A stretch of DNA of 64,000 bases from Cladobotryum mycophilum. Taxonomy: Eukaryota > Ascomycota > Sordariomycetes > Hypocreales > Hypocreaceae. Both the position numbers and the translations under genes were made by a program. This document shows positions 12,701 to 23,724 of this stretch, piece by piece; the first letter of the stretch is position 1; each line of letters opens with the position of its first letter. The notes under the pieces were generated by a model. The model was not told the DNA's origin. It searched no databases and worked only from the letters and a program-made list of their open reading frames with translations. The stretch covers positions 4,588,001 through 4,652,000 of the forward strand of contig CM071591.1 in NCBI GenBank assembly GCA_036429605.1, in the 5' to 3' direction.

Positions 12701-13460
12701 ACACTTACTGTTCAAGAAGGAATCGATCAATTGGATCAAAGGGATATAAATAAGTAAATTAAGCAGGAAGGGCGGTAAAGAGGGTCTGCTCGTACAAAGG
12801 CTTCGTGCTATAGCAAGTATAGCAAGACTAGCCATAATATACGAACCTGTAAGAAAGTATAACTAAATAAAAAATATAATTATTTTCTTTTAATATTATT
12901 ATAATAACTAGATATTTAATATAAATTAAGAAGTGTTAAGGGCTGACTTTGTTTTTTTTCTACACAAGGTGGTAAGGGGTGGTATACTCGCTTATATGGC
13001 ACACTCGCTTATGGAATACGTTAATAGTAATTATACATTAAGTAATACTTTTACGCGAAAAGGTCTTTAAGCTTTATATAGTAAATAAGGCATTAAGTAA
13101 ATGTTATAGAGTAAAAAAGACTTATATATAACTTAAAGGTATACTTATTATTTAAGAAAGAATCGATTAATTGGATTAAAAGGATATAAATAAGTAAATT
13201 AAGTAAAAGGGGCGGTAAAAAAGTCTGTTTATATAAAGGCTTCGTGCTGTAGTAAGTGTAATAAGACTAGCTATAATATGCGAATTTATAAAAAAATATA
13301 ATTAAATAAAAGATATAATTATTTTTTTTAATATTATTATAATAATTAGATATTTAATATAGATTAAAAAGTATTAAGGGTTGATTTTGTTTTTTTCTAC
13401 ACGAGGTGGTAAGGGGTGGCACACTCGCTTGTGTGGCACACTCGCTTATGGAATACGTTA
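9717..13460 (+). mobile_element. Fot1/pogo-like DNA transposon A, split by copy B
   Basis: Terminal inverted repeats begin TAACATATTCCATAAGCGAG (9717) and end with the matching CTCGCTTATGGAATACGTTA (to 13460). TA lies at both ends, as expected for Tc1/mariner-pogo targets. After removal of the inserted copy B (11150-13023) it is about 1.87 kb, the size of Fot1/Pot2 elements. Transposase relics on the plus strand include a helix-turn-helix (KIYNVNRMTLS near 9900-9950) and a catalytic block FYNFNKISF near 10291-10317, a RIP-damaged form of FYNFDETGF. It lies inside the LTR retrotransposon. Confidence 0.85.
11150..13023 (+). mobile_element. Fot1/pogo-like DNA transposon B, nested in A
   Basis: 1874 bp, from TAACATATTCTATAAGCGAG to CTCGCTTATGGAATACGTTA. 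It is a full-length copy of the same family, inserted at a TA in copy A: sequence left of 11150 and right of 13023 joins into the unbroken equivalent found inside B near 12560-12600. A C-terminal part near 12600-12840 is much less mutated than the rest and keeps an open minus-strand frame that I regard as spurious. Stops elsewhere show that the transposase is dead. Confidence 0.86.
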
Positions 13461-14099
13461 TGTATTATATATAATATCTTTTTAAAGTAATATCTAGGGT
13501 TTGTCCTGCTATAATAATTTTACTTTAATTATAGTTTATTTATTTATTTAAGGTATTGGCTTTATTATTCTTTAATTCTTTCTGGTGGATAAAAATATAA
13601 TTGAATTTTAATAAGTATTTGATATATTTAACTTAATATTTATTAAGCTATTAGATTATAGCGAAATAAAAAATATTATTATAGTTTATATAAACTTTAA
13701 TTTTATGTTTATTTTTAAAGAGATAATATTTTTATTCTTTAAAGGTTAAAATAATTACTAGGAATTTTTTGTTATAGATAGGGTAATTTAGTTTAGTATT
13801 ATATAAGACTTATAAATAGAATATAATTAGTTATAGTTTATTATTTTTGTTTTATTATTTAAGTTAAGCTTTTAATTTGAAATTAAAGGAGTTTGTTTTA
13901 AACTTTATTTTTTTTTAGGTTAAATATTATAAATACTGGATTTTCTATAATTAGGGCTTTAATCTGTTTAAAGGCTTATTATATTTTCTTTATTTATATA
14001 AATATTTAGTTTTTTTTAATTAACTTATAGAGTAAGCGTATGATTTTATTATAGTTTTTTATAAAGCATTAGTAATAGTTAATAAAGCTTAAAAAGCTC

Positions 14100-14640
14100 T
14101 AAACTTTTTTAATAGTATTTAACTCAAGCTAGCTTTATATGGTTTTGATTTTAGCAGGGTCTATGCGTATTTTATTTAATATAATAATATATTTAAGAAA
14201 AGTAATTTATTAAGTATAGAATTTATATTTTTCTAGTTTAATTAAAAGCTTTGCTTTTTATAGTTTAGTAAGTACTTAATATATATATTACTTATATTTT
14301 TTAAGTATATCTAAGAAGATTAGAATATTATTAAAGTAAACTACTATAAAGATATTAAGGTATTCCTTAAATATATTATTAATTATTTTTAAAATATTAT
14401 AGGGGCATTTATTAATTTAAAAGGTATAATAAGGTATTTAAATAGTTTAAACTTAGTACAGAAAACTATTATTTATTTGTTTTTTTTTTATATAAATAAA
14501 GTTATATACTTTTTTTAGGTTAAGTATAATAAACTATTTCTTATCTTAGAGATAGTTTTATAATTCTATGATCAAGGATAATAGAGTATAGTTTTTAAGT
14601 ATAATTTCATTGAGTTATTAATAATCTATAACTAACTATA
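14100..14640 (-). pseudogene. RIP-destroyed reverse transcriptase (pol) relic
   Basis: Read on the minus strand, the segment around 14400-14445 gives KYLIIPFKLINAP, a damaged form of the Gypsy EYLVMPFGLTNAP block. Around 14325-14375 it gives KEYLNIFIVVYFNNILIF. The YFDD catalytic box reads YFNN at 14327-14338, exactly the Asp-to-Asn change that G-to-A RIP produces. Stops interrupt the rest. The enzyme cannot be active. Confidence 0.8.
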
Positions 14641-17264
14641 GTTTCTTATTCTTTTTTAAAACAAACATTATAGGATATCTTGCTTTTAATATTAATAGTC
14701 TAATAAAACCTTTGGCTAGTATCTTATTAATCTATTTTTAAAATATTATAAGTTTTTTCTTGTTAAGGTTATAGATCTTATAGAATATAAAGTTAATTCT
14801 ATTTTTTAGAATGATCTTATGATCCTATTAGTTATATTCTAGTAGCCTTGTATTAAGGGTCTTTTAAAACAGTTTCTTATAATGTTTATATTCGTTAAGG
14901 ATATTTTTAAGTTTTTTAATAAAGGTTTTTTTTTTTATTTAAGGGTAGTTTTTTTTTAAAAGCTTATTAAGTTTTTTAAATATCTTTTATAAAAAAATAA
15001 TAGTTCTATAGGTTTTCTATTCTTAACCTTTTTCTTATATAAGTTTTGTTTTTTTTAGTAATTAATTAGGCGAGGTATTTTATGTTTTTCTTTTTAGTAT
15101 TTTACTTAAAGGTTTTTTTTCTAAGTCTATTACTCTATTACTAAGTCCTTATAAAATCTCACGTTTTGTGTTTATTCTTAACTAAGGCCTTTACTTTCGT
15201 TCTAGTAAAATTAGCTAGTCCTTTAGTTAATAAAAGGATTATTATCCTATAGCTAGGGATATTCTAAAATTATATTATACTTATTAAAGTTTATTAGGTT
15301 ATAGAAGATAAGCTTTTTATGTTTTTAGATTTTAATAGGAAAATAATTAGTTTTTATATTAATTTATCTTCTATTATAAAAGAAAGTTTCTTTTTTAATA
15401 TAATAGAGTAAGTATAATTTATATTTTAGTTTTTTTTAAAATAATTATAAATGATTTATAGCTTTAAGGAATATATAATTATTTATTATTTTATTATTTA
15501 CTAATATAATAAAATAATATTCTTTAATTTATAGTTTTACTATTAAACAGAGCTATTTATAATAACTTCTGTTTATAAAGTTAAAAGACTTTACTTAATA
15601 GTTATTCTATAGTCTTTTTATAAATAATTAATTTTATTTTTTACTTTTAGGTTATAGATTTCGTAAGTTATTATACTATTTTTAGTGTCTGGTATATTTT
15701 ATAGTTTATATTATTTTTATTAATCTCTTAGGTTTTTTTTATAAGTTTAAAAATCAAAGCCTTGTTTAAATAATTCTTAGGTAATTTTTATAATAGGGTA
15801 TTTTTATATAATTACTATTAATTTAAATATTTATTAGTATTAGTCTATAAGCTTAGTTTTTTAATATTTCTTATATATAAGTTTAATATAATTTTAATAA
15901 TATATATTTTAGTAATTAGTTTATAAAGATTTATTATATTATAGACTACTTTAGTATTCTAGGATTTCCCTTACTATAGGTTTCTTTTTTTAAGTAAATA
16001 AACTATTAATGTTATTAATAAGAGTTTCTCGATTAGTAATTACTTTTATAAGATATTATATTTATACTAGTAATTAGTTTATAAGTATTAAATAATATTA
16101 TTAAGTTTTTTTTAATAAATCTTATTAGTTTTTTCTTTTATTATATTCTCGTTTAAATATATTAACTTATCGAGGGGGCTTTAAGTATTAATTTATATTA
16201 TTTTTTAAACTCTAGTAAGTTAAATATTTATTTTTAAAATATACCGTCTAGTTTATTAAGGTGTGGTCTATAATTAATTATTATTTAATAATAGTATTAA
16301 CTTATTTTTTTTTCTGGCTTAGGGGCTAGTTTTTATATGCCTTTTTTTATTCTTTTTAAAGGATTTATAATCCTTAAAGAAATATTCTATTTTACTATAG
16401 TTATAGTATTTTTTTCTTTTAGGTTATATTAAGGTCTATTTGACCTAGCTTACTATTATTGCTTTTAGTGATATAATTATTTTTAGGTTTTTAATAAGTT
16501 TTGTCTTTTTGTTTTTGTTTACGGTAGGCGTATTATCGATTATTAATTCTAATAGCTATTCTAATATACTCTATAAGAGTATTTAGTAGGTCTTTTTTAA
16601 AAAGTTTATTTTTAATACTTTTTTTAATTTTTAATAAAACTAATCTATTAATAGTTTATTATCTTAATTAAGTTTTAAAACGGCTTGTTTAAATATAATA
16701 GTATAATCTAAGGCTAATTCTTTTTAATAAAGGTTTTAAAATAATTTTTTTTATTTTTTTATTAATAGTTTTAAATACTTTTTTAAGTTTTTTAATAAAT
16801 TTATTAAAGTCTTTAAAAATTTATTTTATTTATTTATTCTTTTTACTCTTTAGGTTATTATAGTAGTTTTTTATAATAAGTTTAAATTATTTTTTAATAG
16901 GTTTTTTTATATAAGTATATATATAAACTACTCTTATATAATTCTTTTTAAAGCGTTAAGGGTAATAATTATAGTAAGTTTTTAAGTCTATGATAAAAGC
17001 CTAAAGAGATATTATTCTAGGTTTTTTAAAAAACAATCCTAGGTCTTTTAGTCTAAGGATCTTTTTAATATCTTTTTTTTGTTTTTTATTTATTCTTTTC
17101 TTAAATTATTAATTTATAATTAAAAGTATTTTTTTTTTAATTTTGTTAAATAGTATAATTAGTTATACTAGAATAAGTACCTAGGGCAGTTATTGTTTTT
17201 CGTTAGTTATAATACTTGATATTATTTAGAATTATAGTAATCCGTTAAATAAGAGTTATTAATA

Positions 17265-17707
17265 TATAATGTTTTAGGCGTTTTTTAATAGAGATAACCT
17301 AGATTATATTATTTAATGTTAGTAATAGATTAAGGTAATATTAAGTAATAGGTAAAAGTATTATAGTTTTAGTATTAGATATTAATAGTAAATAATATTA
17401 TTAATAACTAATTAGATATATAAGAGAGATATAGGCTAATATATATAATAGTTAGGTTTATTCTAATTGTAATAAGTATTAGGCTTATTCTTATAGGAAT
17501 AGACCTATACTTTTGTAATCCACGATAAGCTGATTGTATTACGGTGGGTTTTTAGTATTGAATTCTTTTAAACCCGATCGGGTTCTGGCGGGCTAATTAA
17601 TATAATTGATTGGCTTATCTAAGGTTTTCCTGTTTAGTAATTTATGCAAGTGTTACTAAAAGTGGGTCCATCTTGGTATATGACCCAAACAGGGTCGGGT
17701 CGTCACA
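17265..17707 (-). repeat. 5' LTR of the retrotransposon
   Basis: 443 bp. Its distal end (about 17520-17707) is the least mutated LTR sequence in the block and keeps CpG-containing stretches such as GATCGGGTT and GGGTCGGGTCGTCACA. Its inner end is more heavily mutated (ATAATGTTTTAGGCG for TGTGACGTTCCGGGCG). Confidence 0.88.
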
Positions 17708-18328
17708 TTATACATCCTTTATTAAATATATAAAAAATTATAAATTTAAACTCAATATAATTATTTATACTAATTATAAAACTTTTATATTAAACTTTAT
17801 AATAAACTTTATATTTAAATTCCTTTATTATTTTTCTTAAAATACCTCTTATATAAATTTAAAAATATTTAAGATTATAATCTTTATTCTTTTAAAGAAT
17901 TATAAATATAAATATAATTAAAAAAAAGAATTTAAAAGTTACTTTAATATATATAAGAAATTATATTTAAATGTTTTTAAATACTTTTTATTATTATTTA
18001 CCTTAATTATAATAATTAGAGAAATCAATTAAGTTTAAGGTACTAATTTTATAATTATATAAAAGCACAGTATTAAAAATATAATATTTATTGTTTATGT
18101 TATAGTTATAGGGTCAATACAGTGTTATGGGCCGCTACTCTAACACATGGAATCTAAGAAAATGAATACACAACGCATACAAGCAACAGAATGGTATCGA
18201 ATTATAACAAGTGCTTAAACAAAGAAAACCCTAAACCCCGAAAGTCTCATCTTTATCCACCTACTTGTGTTGACTGATCATCTCTGAAAAGTATCGAGAA
18301 GCCCCGTCCAACTTCAGTCTACCAGTCC

Positions 18329-19177
18329 CTAAACTCGTTTCAAAAAACAGTATGCCCGCCTGGGATCCTCCGGTGTCAAGTTTTGGAACAGTTTTAAGAT
18401 TGCCAGGTTTCGGTATCGAACCGCCACGCTTTGACGAGCGTTGAGTGCAGCATTCTGCTCAAAGGACGGCGCATGATTCCAAATGACTCTTCTTGCCAGC
18501 TCGTTAGACGTGATAGGTCCAACAAACTGGTGATCATCCCAGCACATGTAGACGCCAGAATTATTGTACATGTTGGTGTACATTTGGGTCCAATGCATCG
18601 CCGGCGATCCCTGGGCCTGCTGCAGCTTGCTTCCTTCTATTCTCTCCATGTCGGGATCGGCCTTGATACAATCGAGGCAGCATCTCGTGCTGTCGTTGAT
18701 CAACATCAGCTCAGCGACGTCCTCTGAGCAAAATTGGCAAGCTCTTTGAGTGATGGTTGCGCAAAGCTGGTTCAGGGTGATGGTGCTAGCGGCCTTGGTG
18801 ATGAGGTATAGTCTGAGACAGTCCAGTCCTAGTCGTCGAACGGCTCGGTATTTGGTCAGGTAGGTAACTGCTCTCCTCGTCTCTCGGTTCACTTGTCTCA
18901 GCCTGAAGATTGTCTGAAGGTCTAGCTCCTCGAAGATGCCGAGTCTGAGGTCGGGCGGTAGACGTTGGAGTAGACCGACGGCCCGGGCTTGGGTCTTGAA
19001 CGCGGAACGGAGACTGCGTTTCACACGGGCATGTTCTTGTTCGGAAAAGCTTATGATGGCAGACTTGTCTTCGATTGGACGACTTCGCAGGATGTATACG
19101 TTCCTGGCTCCGAACTCGTATACTGTCTGGGTCTCCTCTGCGACCATCAGTTGATAGTGCTCCTGATTGATCGACAT
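18329..19177 (-). CDS. F-box protein with Cys-rich motif (282 aa)
   Basis: A single-exon gene on the minus strand. Residues about 70-112 form an F-box (LPPDLRLGIFEELDLQTIF then RLRQVNRETRR), which in known proteins binds Skp1 in SCF ubiquitin ligases. Downstream is a paired-cysteine motif, C-x2-C (CQFC, about residue 146) followed by RCCLDC (about 164), that may bind zinc. The same arrangement occurs in the F-box gene 860 bp away (20037-21680), so the two are probably divergent tandem paralogues. No leucine-rich or WD repeats that would name a substrate are visible. It lies just outside the RIP block and is itself intact. Confidence 0.8.
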   Translation of the reverse strand: MSINQEHYQLMVAEETQTVYEFGARNVYILRSRPIEDKSAIISFSEQEHARVKRSLRSAFKTQARAVGLLQRLPPDLRLGIFEELDLQTIFRLRQVNRETRRAVTYLTKYRAVRRLGLDCLRLYLITKAASTITLNQLCATITQRACQFCSEDVAELMLINDSTRCCLDCIKADPDMERIEGSKLQQAQGSPAMHWTQMYTNMYNNSGVYMCWDDHQFVGPITSNELARRVIWNHAPSFEQNAALNARQSVAVRYRNLAILKLFQNLTPEDPRRAYCFLKRV

Positions 19178-20036
19178 AGCTCCTCGCGGTAGCTCTCTAG
19201 GCTTTGTTGTTCAAAATACCATACGAGTTGAAGGGTCAGTTACCGATTTCTCAAAGCTTTCTTTAGCATTTCCATACCTAGAAATCGGCTTGGTTGCTTC
19301 AACTGCATAGACAAAGGGTTGTTGAAAGGTTGAATGCTTAAAGGTTGAAGAGTTGGAAAGCTTTTGAGGAGGTTCAAGAACGATTGCCTTTAAAATTTGC
19401 TTGAGGAAGGTTGAACTCACTTTTTCGCGTTCGTTTGCAAGGCAGAGACTGCTATTCTTAGCTTCGGGGTGCTGGCAGCTGTCAGGGAGAAGGAGCGGCC
19501 AGGTTGACCAGGGAATCTCTATTGTTTTCTATTCACGTTGAGCAGTTCTATTCTACGATTGTACGCTCGAATCTGTTGAATTGAGAATATCGTTTCTAAA
19601 CTATGCGGAGTTGCAAATAGAGGAATTCGAGTCGACAAGTGAGTCGTTGGGATAGTAATTTATGCACCGCCGCGCAGTCAACTCACCAGACAGCGATATT
19701 CCCCATCCACGAGCCTAGAATTCTCACCAATGCCCTCAGGTCATCTACCTTGTTAGATTAGCAAACTAATGTACAGGTCTTTGGTTCTATCGAGTAATCA
19801 TGTCACATCACGAGTTGTAGAAACTTTCCAGGCGGAGGATTCGTTATGAGAAATGGCAACATAACGCAGGTTGTTCATTATCATCCTAAGTAACAGGCCT
19901 AGAAGGGTACAGGACATGTACAAGAAAGCCTTGAGAGTGCAGAAAAGAAATGTGGCATCAAAGAAGAGAGAGAAAGAAACAAAACAACAGGAAAACAAGA
20001 AAAGAACAAAAGAACAAGCCATTCAGGCACAGTGTT
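19178..20036. other. intergenic region between the two F-box genes
   Basis: No gene recognised. Frames on the plus strand after 19871 are shadows of the acidic tail of the gene at 20037-21680. The interval should contain the promoter of the gene ending at 18329 and the 3' end of the next. Confidence 0.5.
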
Positions 20037-21680
20037 CTACTGTTCCTCATCATCCTTACCATCACCCTCCTGACCAGCACCCTCCTGAACATCATCCATT
20101 TGTTCATCAGCATCCTCCTGTCCATCGTCCATTTGTTTATCATCCACCAGTACCTCATCCTCGTCAGAGTCTTCAGAGTCTTCAGAGCTGTCAGAGTCGT
20201 CGGAGGAGTCCGAGTTGTCAGAGTCAGAGTCAGAGTCAGAATCAGAATCAGAATCAGAATCAGAGTCGGAATCGGAGTCATCCGACTCGCTATTGCTACT
20301 GTGCTCAAAATCAGAGGGGTCTCTCTCATCCCCAAAGCAGTACTCTTCCGAGTCCAAATCGTAGCCTTCATTCACAGCCTCGCCAGGGCCATCGAATCCA
20401 CCCTCATGATCGGCTTCCTCCCCCGTCCAGTATCCCTCTTCAGAGTCTTGTTGGTCTTCATATCCTTCGTAGTACTCGCCCCGGTACTCTTCATCTTCGT
20501 CATATCCCTCTTCAACTTCGCCTTCTCTGAGGCCTTGTTGGTCTTCATCTTGGTCGTAGTAGTACCTATTCCACTCATTCCAGAACTCATCAACATCAGC
20601 GTAATCTCCTCGCTGTCCCGCATTCCAGAGAGCTCGACGATAGGCCATCCAATCCTGACGCTCCTCGATGGCCTCATAGTGTCGGTTTGGGTCGACAAGC
20701 TGCAGAGTACCGTCTTCAAGATCGATAGTAGAGGAGCAGTTATAGGCGTGCCTGAGGAAGTCCCATCTATCGTATCGCCTGTGCCTCTTTAGAAGTTCCT
20801 TCTCTGAGGCGTCGGCCGATTGAGCGTTGTGGAAGCAGCCCTTGCAGCTAATTCCGAACTGGAGAAGGGAAGAGGCGCGATCAAAGTAGGGAAATGGCAC
20901 TGTTGCCATGCAGGTCATAACTTGATTGCCTTTCGGCAGAGCAGAAACGTTTGCCGCTTCTTGGGTGGCCTCAAGGCGCTCTAGGGATTCTGTGATTTGG
21001 TCTTGGGAGACAATGTAGGCAACTCTTGCATAGGAGATCATGGAGGAGCCATATCCTCCGGGCAGTGTTTTCATGACAGGTACCAGGGCCATCAAGTAGT
21101 TCCGCTCAATATAGGCGGTTTCAACGACGGTATTCAGGGATAGCACAGACAATTTGCCATCTTTCTTCTCAATGCACTCGTAGCAGCATCGTGTGGCGGT
21201 AGGGAGGAAAAGATAACCACCGAAGCGGTTGCAGATTCCACAGCTCTTCGCCTGCAGAGTGGTGAATAAATCGGACACTGAAATTCTGGCTCCGATCTTG
21301 GTCCTTAGTATGGCTTGTACAGCCTCGGGCGCGCACTTGAGCAGCAGTCGAAAGTCTGTCCACGCGAGGAGGAGGTGTCGAAGATGGCGGTTTGTGTGGC
21401 AGAGGCGAAGACAAGACAGGAGGTCTAGCTTCGAAAACGTCCTCCAGATGATCTCTAGTGGAAGACCGCGGAAGAAGGGGGTGCTGAGGAATTGACCCTC
21501 AAGGTCAAGCTCTGCTTGAAGGTCCGCCGCCAGGTCATACAGTGAATTGTATGGCCTTATCGTCTGGATCTCTTGGATGAGATCCCTGTATCCGACCCCG
21601 CGTATCACTTGATGCCTGTCCCTGGCATGGTCATATACTACGATGGAATCCATCGCAGGTTTGAGATTTGGGGGGGGCAA
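20037..21680 (-). CDS. F-box protein with acidic SD-repeat tail (547 aa)
   Basis: A single-exon minus-strand gene. The F-box lies at about residues 68-108 (FRGLPLEIIWRTFSKLDLLS, CLRLCHTNRHLRH). A cysteine motif follows: CGIC near residue 146 and RCCYEC near 162, matching the neighbour at 18329-19177. The C-terminal third is strikingly acidic, with Glu/Asp/Tyr-rich segments and then a (Ser-Asp)n run at about residues 470-490 encoded by a simple repeat near 20216-20270. Acidic low-complexity tails often mediate protein contacts, but here that is inference. Substrate unknown. The start is the first ATG, close to a (GA)n tract in the promoter. Confidence 0.82.
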   Translation of the reverse strand: MPPPNLKPAMDSIVVYDHARDRHQVIRGVGYRDLIQEIQTIRPYNSLYDLAADLQAELDLEGQFLSTPFFRGLPLEIIWRTFSKLDLLSCLRLCHTNRHLRHLLLAWTDFRLLLKCAPEAVQAILRTKIGARISVSDLFTTLQAKSCGICNRFGGYLFLPTATRCCYECIEKKDGKLSVLSLNTVVETAYIERNYLMALVPVMKTLPGGYGSSMISYARVAYIVSQDQITESLERLEATQEAANVSALPKGNQVMTCMATVPFPYFDRASSLLQFGISCKGCFHNAQSADASEKELLKRHRRYDRWDFLRHAYNCSSTIDLEDGTLQLVDPNRHYEAIEERQDWMAYRRALWNAGQRGDYADVDEFWNEWNRYYYDQDEDQQGLREGEVEEGYDEDEEYRGEYYEGYEDQQDSEEGYWTGEEADHEGGFDGPGEAVNEGYDLDSEEYCFGDERDPSDFEHSSNSESDDSDSDSDSDSDSDSDSDSDSDNSDSSDDSDSSEDSEDSDEDEVLVDDKQMDDGQEDADEQMDDVQEGAGQEGDGKDDEEQ

Positions 21681-21688
21681 GCTTGGAA

Positions 21689-21694
<6 letters not shown>

Positions 21695-21721
<27 letters not shown>
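21695..21721. repeat. (GA)n microsatellite in promoter
   Basis: An uninterrupted GA dinucleotide run 15-40 bp upstream of the F-box start at 21680. Such tracts are common in fungal 5' regions. Confidence 0.85.
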
Positions 21722-21722
<1 letters not shown>

Positions 21723-22018
21723 CTTGGGAGTTGAAGAATTTGTAGACACAGAAGAAAAAGTGAAGAAAACTGTCAACTAGTAGTGGGCTCGAGGAAAGAA
21801 TTCTTTTCTCAGAAAAGTCCTGGGGGGTTTGTTATTCAAGGTGAAAAACAATGGGCAGCTGGCAGGCCGTTGCCAGGTGCGAAGCCCACTCAAGCGACAC
21901 TCTCTTTTTTCACCTGTCCCCGACCACTTCTCCTCCTTACAAACACAACCATCAGTTCAGATACACTTTATAAACGACACAGGTAGTAAACTCTACATAA
22001 GCAAGTAGCACATGAACG

Positions 22019-22408
22019 ATGGCAACATGGGCGATGAAAAAAGAGGCTATCCTGGAGCTATACAAATTCACCAACCCACCACCTAACGAAGATGGTGTGG
22101 AAAGCAAGGCGGCAACGCCAGAACGAAAGAATAACAATGACGACGCCAGTAACCTCCTACCACCCGCCCCTGCGGCTAGATCCTCAACTACAACCATCAA
22201 AGTCGAGTGTCCCCAGTGTCAGTGCAAGATAGCTGTTGATATGAGCAGTAGCGTAAGTCAACTCCACCCAACATTCTCTCTCAAGCACTACTAACTTCGG
22301 TCCCCAAAGAACCGTAAATTAGTCAACGCCGTCGCAGCAAACGTGAAGAAAGACACTTTACGGGAATTGGCCCAGCTGCTGGAGGAAGTCGCGGATAGCA
22401 TCGAATGA
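22019..22408 (+). CDS. small protein of unknown function (110 aa, two exons)
   Basis: Exons 22019-22252 and 22310-22408. The 57-nt intron has GTAAGT, a CTAAC branch site and AAAG acceptor, and the join is in phase 0. The protein has a low-complexity middle, then CPQCQCKIAVDM, a partial zinc-ribbon-like Cys cluster, then a C-terminal amphipathic stretch (LRELAQLLEEVADS). I do not recognise the family. The good intron and codon phase make it a real gene candidate. Confidence 0.6.
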
Positions 22409-22714
22409 TGCGTCAAGACGAAAGGGGCAAAGAAGAAGGGCATACGAAACTCGGGCATGATCAGTTGATGCGTCCTTTTGGTTTGCTTGTAATCGCTCTC
22501 AGTAGCAAAAAAATCAGCCGTCGTTTGAGGAAAAGACGATGCAAAAGTCGAGCTTTCAAAATAAATCTCTACTTGCGCTTTTACCATCACCAAACAAACA
22601 AACAAACAAGCACCGTGAAACTCTTTGCCATTCATAGCAAAGCCAAGGGCCAGTAGCGCTAAAGTATTGTTATATAAGTCTTTCTTCTTCTCTTCTTTGC
22701 TCTTCCAATAGCGA

Positions 22715-23724
22715 TCAAGCACGGAACTTGTTCCAAAAGCTGTGCATGCGCTGTATCTGTTCAGGCGTGAAGTTCTGGTAACACGAGCTATCACGCCAAC
22801 CTTGTTAGATGCGCAGGCACATGCTCTCTCTCCATCTCCAGTAAAGTTAAGGGTGTTAGGTAAAGGGATTTGGATGCACTTACTCAATGGAGTAGTCCAT
22901 ATAGTTATGGATAGGATCAAGACCTGGCAGCCACTGGCACGAATCTTTTCCCACCGGACACCCAGTTGAAGCAGCCCCCTGCGCAGGCGTATCACCAATA
23001 TAATCTCCTGGATCTGAGCATCCTCCCTCGAATGTATGAAACAAGCCAAACCAGTGTCCTACCTCATGGACGGCCGTCTTCCCAAGATTATAATCCTTCA
23101 GCCCCCCACCAGGTACCGTATCAGACCGAATTGTGCAGCCGTCGCTGAAGAATTCCTGGGTACCCGGCCGTACCATCTGCGGGAGAGTGCAGTATCCAAA
23201 AATACGAATACCGGGTATGAAATAGAGATTGAGATCTCTGTAGTCGCCCTTTCGGAGTTTTTGCCGCATATTATCTCCGTCTTGGTCCATGGACCAATTT
23301 GCGTGAACAGTTCGATCGACACCCACGAGAGTGAAGGAGATACCGGTCGGTGCATAGTCTTGATTCATTACCCCCAGTTGAGCTTGAATCGTGTTATCCT
23401 AAAAGTCGCAACGGTTAGAAAACCTTGGTTTTATAGAGTCTTGCAACGGAATCGGGAACGAACATTAAGGAAACCAAGAGATTTATCCTTGGCGCTTGCC
23501 AGAATGTGCACATAGACATTAACTTTGATGTCCTGGCGTGCTACTAATCCATCTTTGCGATGATTGGCTTCTTCTTTTGCAAACTGTTCCGATATAACCC
23601 TATGTTTGTCATTTGTCTGGAACCCACAATAGAAGCTGTCTCTCCCAATCGGTTCTGGCGATGCGGAAGCGCAAATGGCAGCCGTAGCGGCAAGCGTGAG
23701 GGTAATAATCGACAGGAGAGGCAT
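22715..23724 (-). CDS. secreted M43B (pappalysin-like) zinc metalloprotease
   Basis: Three exons: 23464-23724, 22884-23398 and 22715-22787. Introns are 65 and 96 nt (donors GTTCGT and GTAAGT), and the join gives 282 aa. The start at 23724 gives a signal peptide (MPLLSIITLTLAATAAICAS); an in-frame upstream ATG at 23790 would spoil it. The catalytic metzincin motif HEVGHWFGLFH (HExxHxxGxxH) and the Met-turn NYMDYS are intact, with paired cysteines around them. It should be an extracellular endopeptidase like the fungal MEP1 family. The C-terminus (FTPEQIQRMHSFWNKFRA) also matches that family's end. Secreted proteases of this type serve nutrition or host interaction; which applies here is not visible. 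Confidence 0.92.

Larger units (their letters stand above)
7047..17707 (-). mobile_element. complete RIP-inactivated Gypsy-like LTR retrotransposon
   Basis: Two LTRs of identical length (443 bp, 7047-7489 and 17265-17707) lie in the same orientation, with TG...CA ends (TGTGACG...CGTCACA before mutation). The flanks carry a perfect 5-bp target duplication, TTATA, at 7042-7046 and 17708-17712. The interior encodes relics of reverse transcriptase on the minus strand near 14300-14450, so the right LTR is the 5' LTR. Removing the nested DNA transposons leaves about 6.9 kb, a normal size for the Gypsy superfamily. No intact frame remains. The Gypsy assignment rests on the reverse-transcriptase residues alone. 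Confidence 0.88.
2700..18130. other. A+T-rich RIP-mutated transposon block
   Basis: A 15-kb block made almost wholly of A and T, in sharp contrast to both flanks. Repeated segments inside it differ chiefly by C-to-T and G-to-A changes, the signature of repeat-induced point mutation. Almost no open reading frame survives. Small islands keep more G+C (for example 4040-4240, 12600-12840 and 17470-17707) and act as reference copies for the mutated ones. Everything identifiable inside is transposon-derived; 2700-3453 and 17713-18130 hold nothing I can name. Confidence 0.93.

Noticed and set aside
12653..12835. 60-codon minus-strand frame in transposon B
   Set aside because: Antisense to the transposase C-terminus in a lightly mutated patch.
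2700..18130. A+T block as mitochondrial DNA or centromere
   Set aside because: Repeated LTRs, TSDs and RIP-type differences explain it as mutated nuclear transposons. A centromeric role cannot be judged from one window.
19950..20792. 280-codon hydrophobic plus-strand frame
   Set aside because: It is the antisense shadow of the acidic tail of the F-box gene; GAT/GAC/TCA codons read backwards give Val/Ile/Arg.
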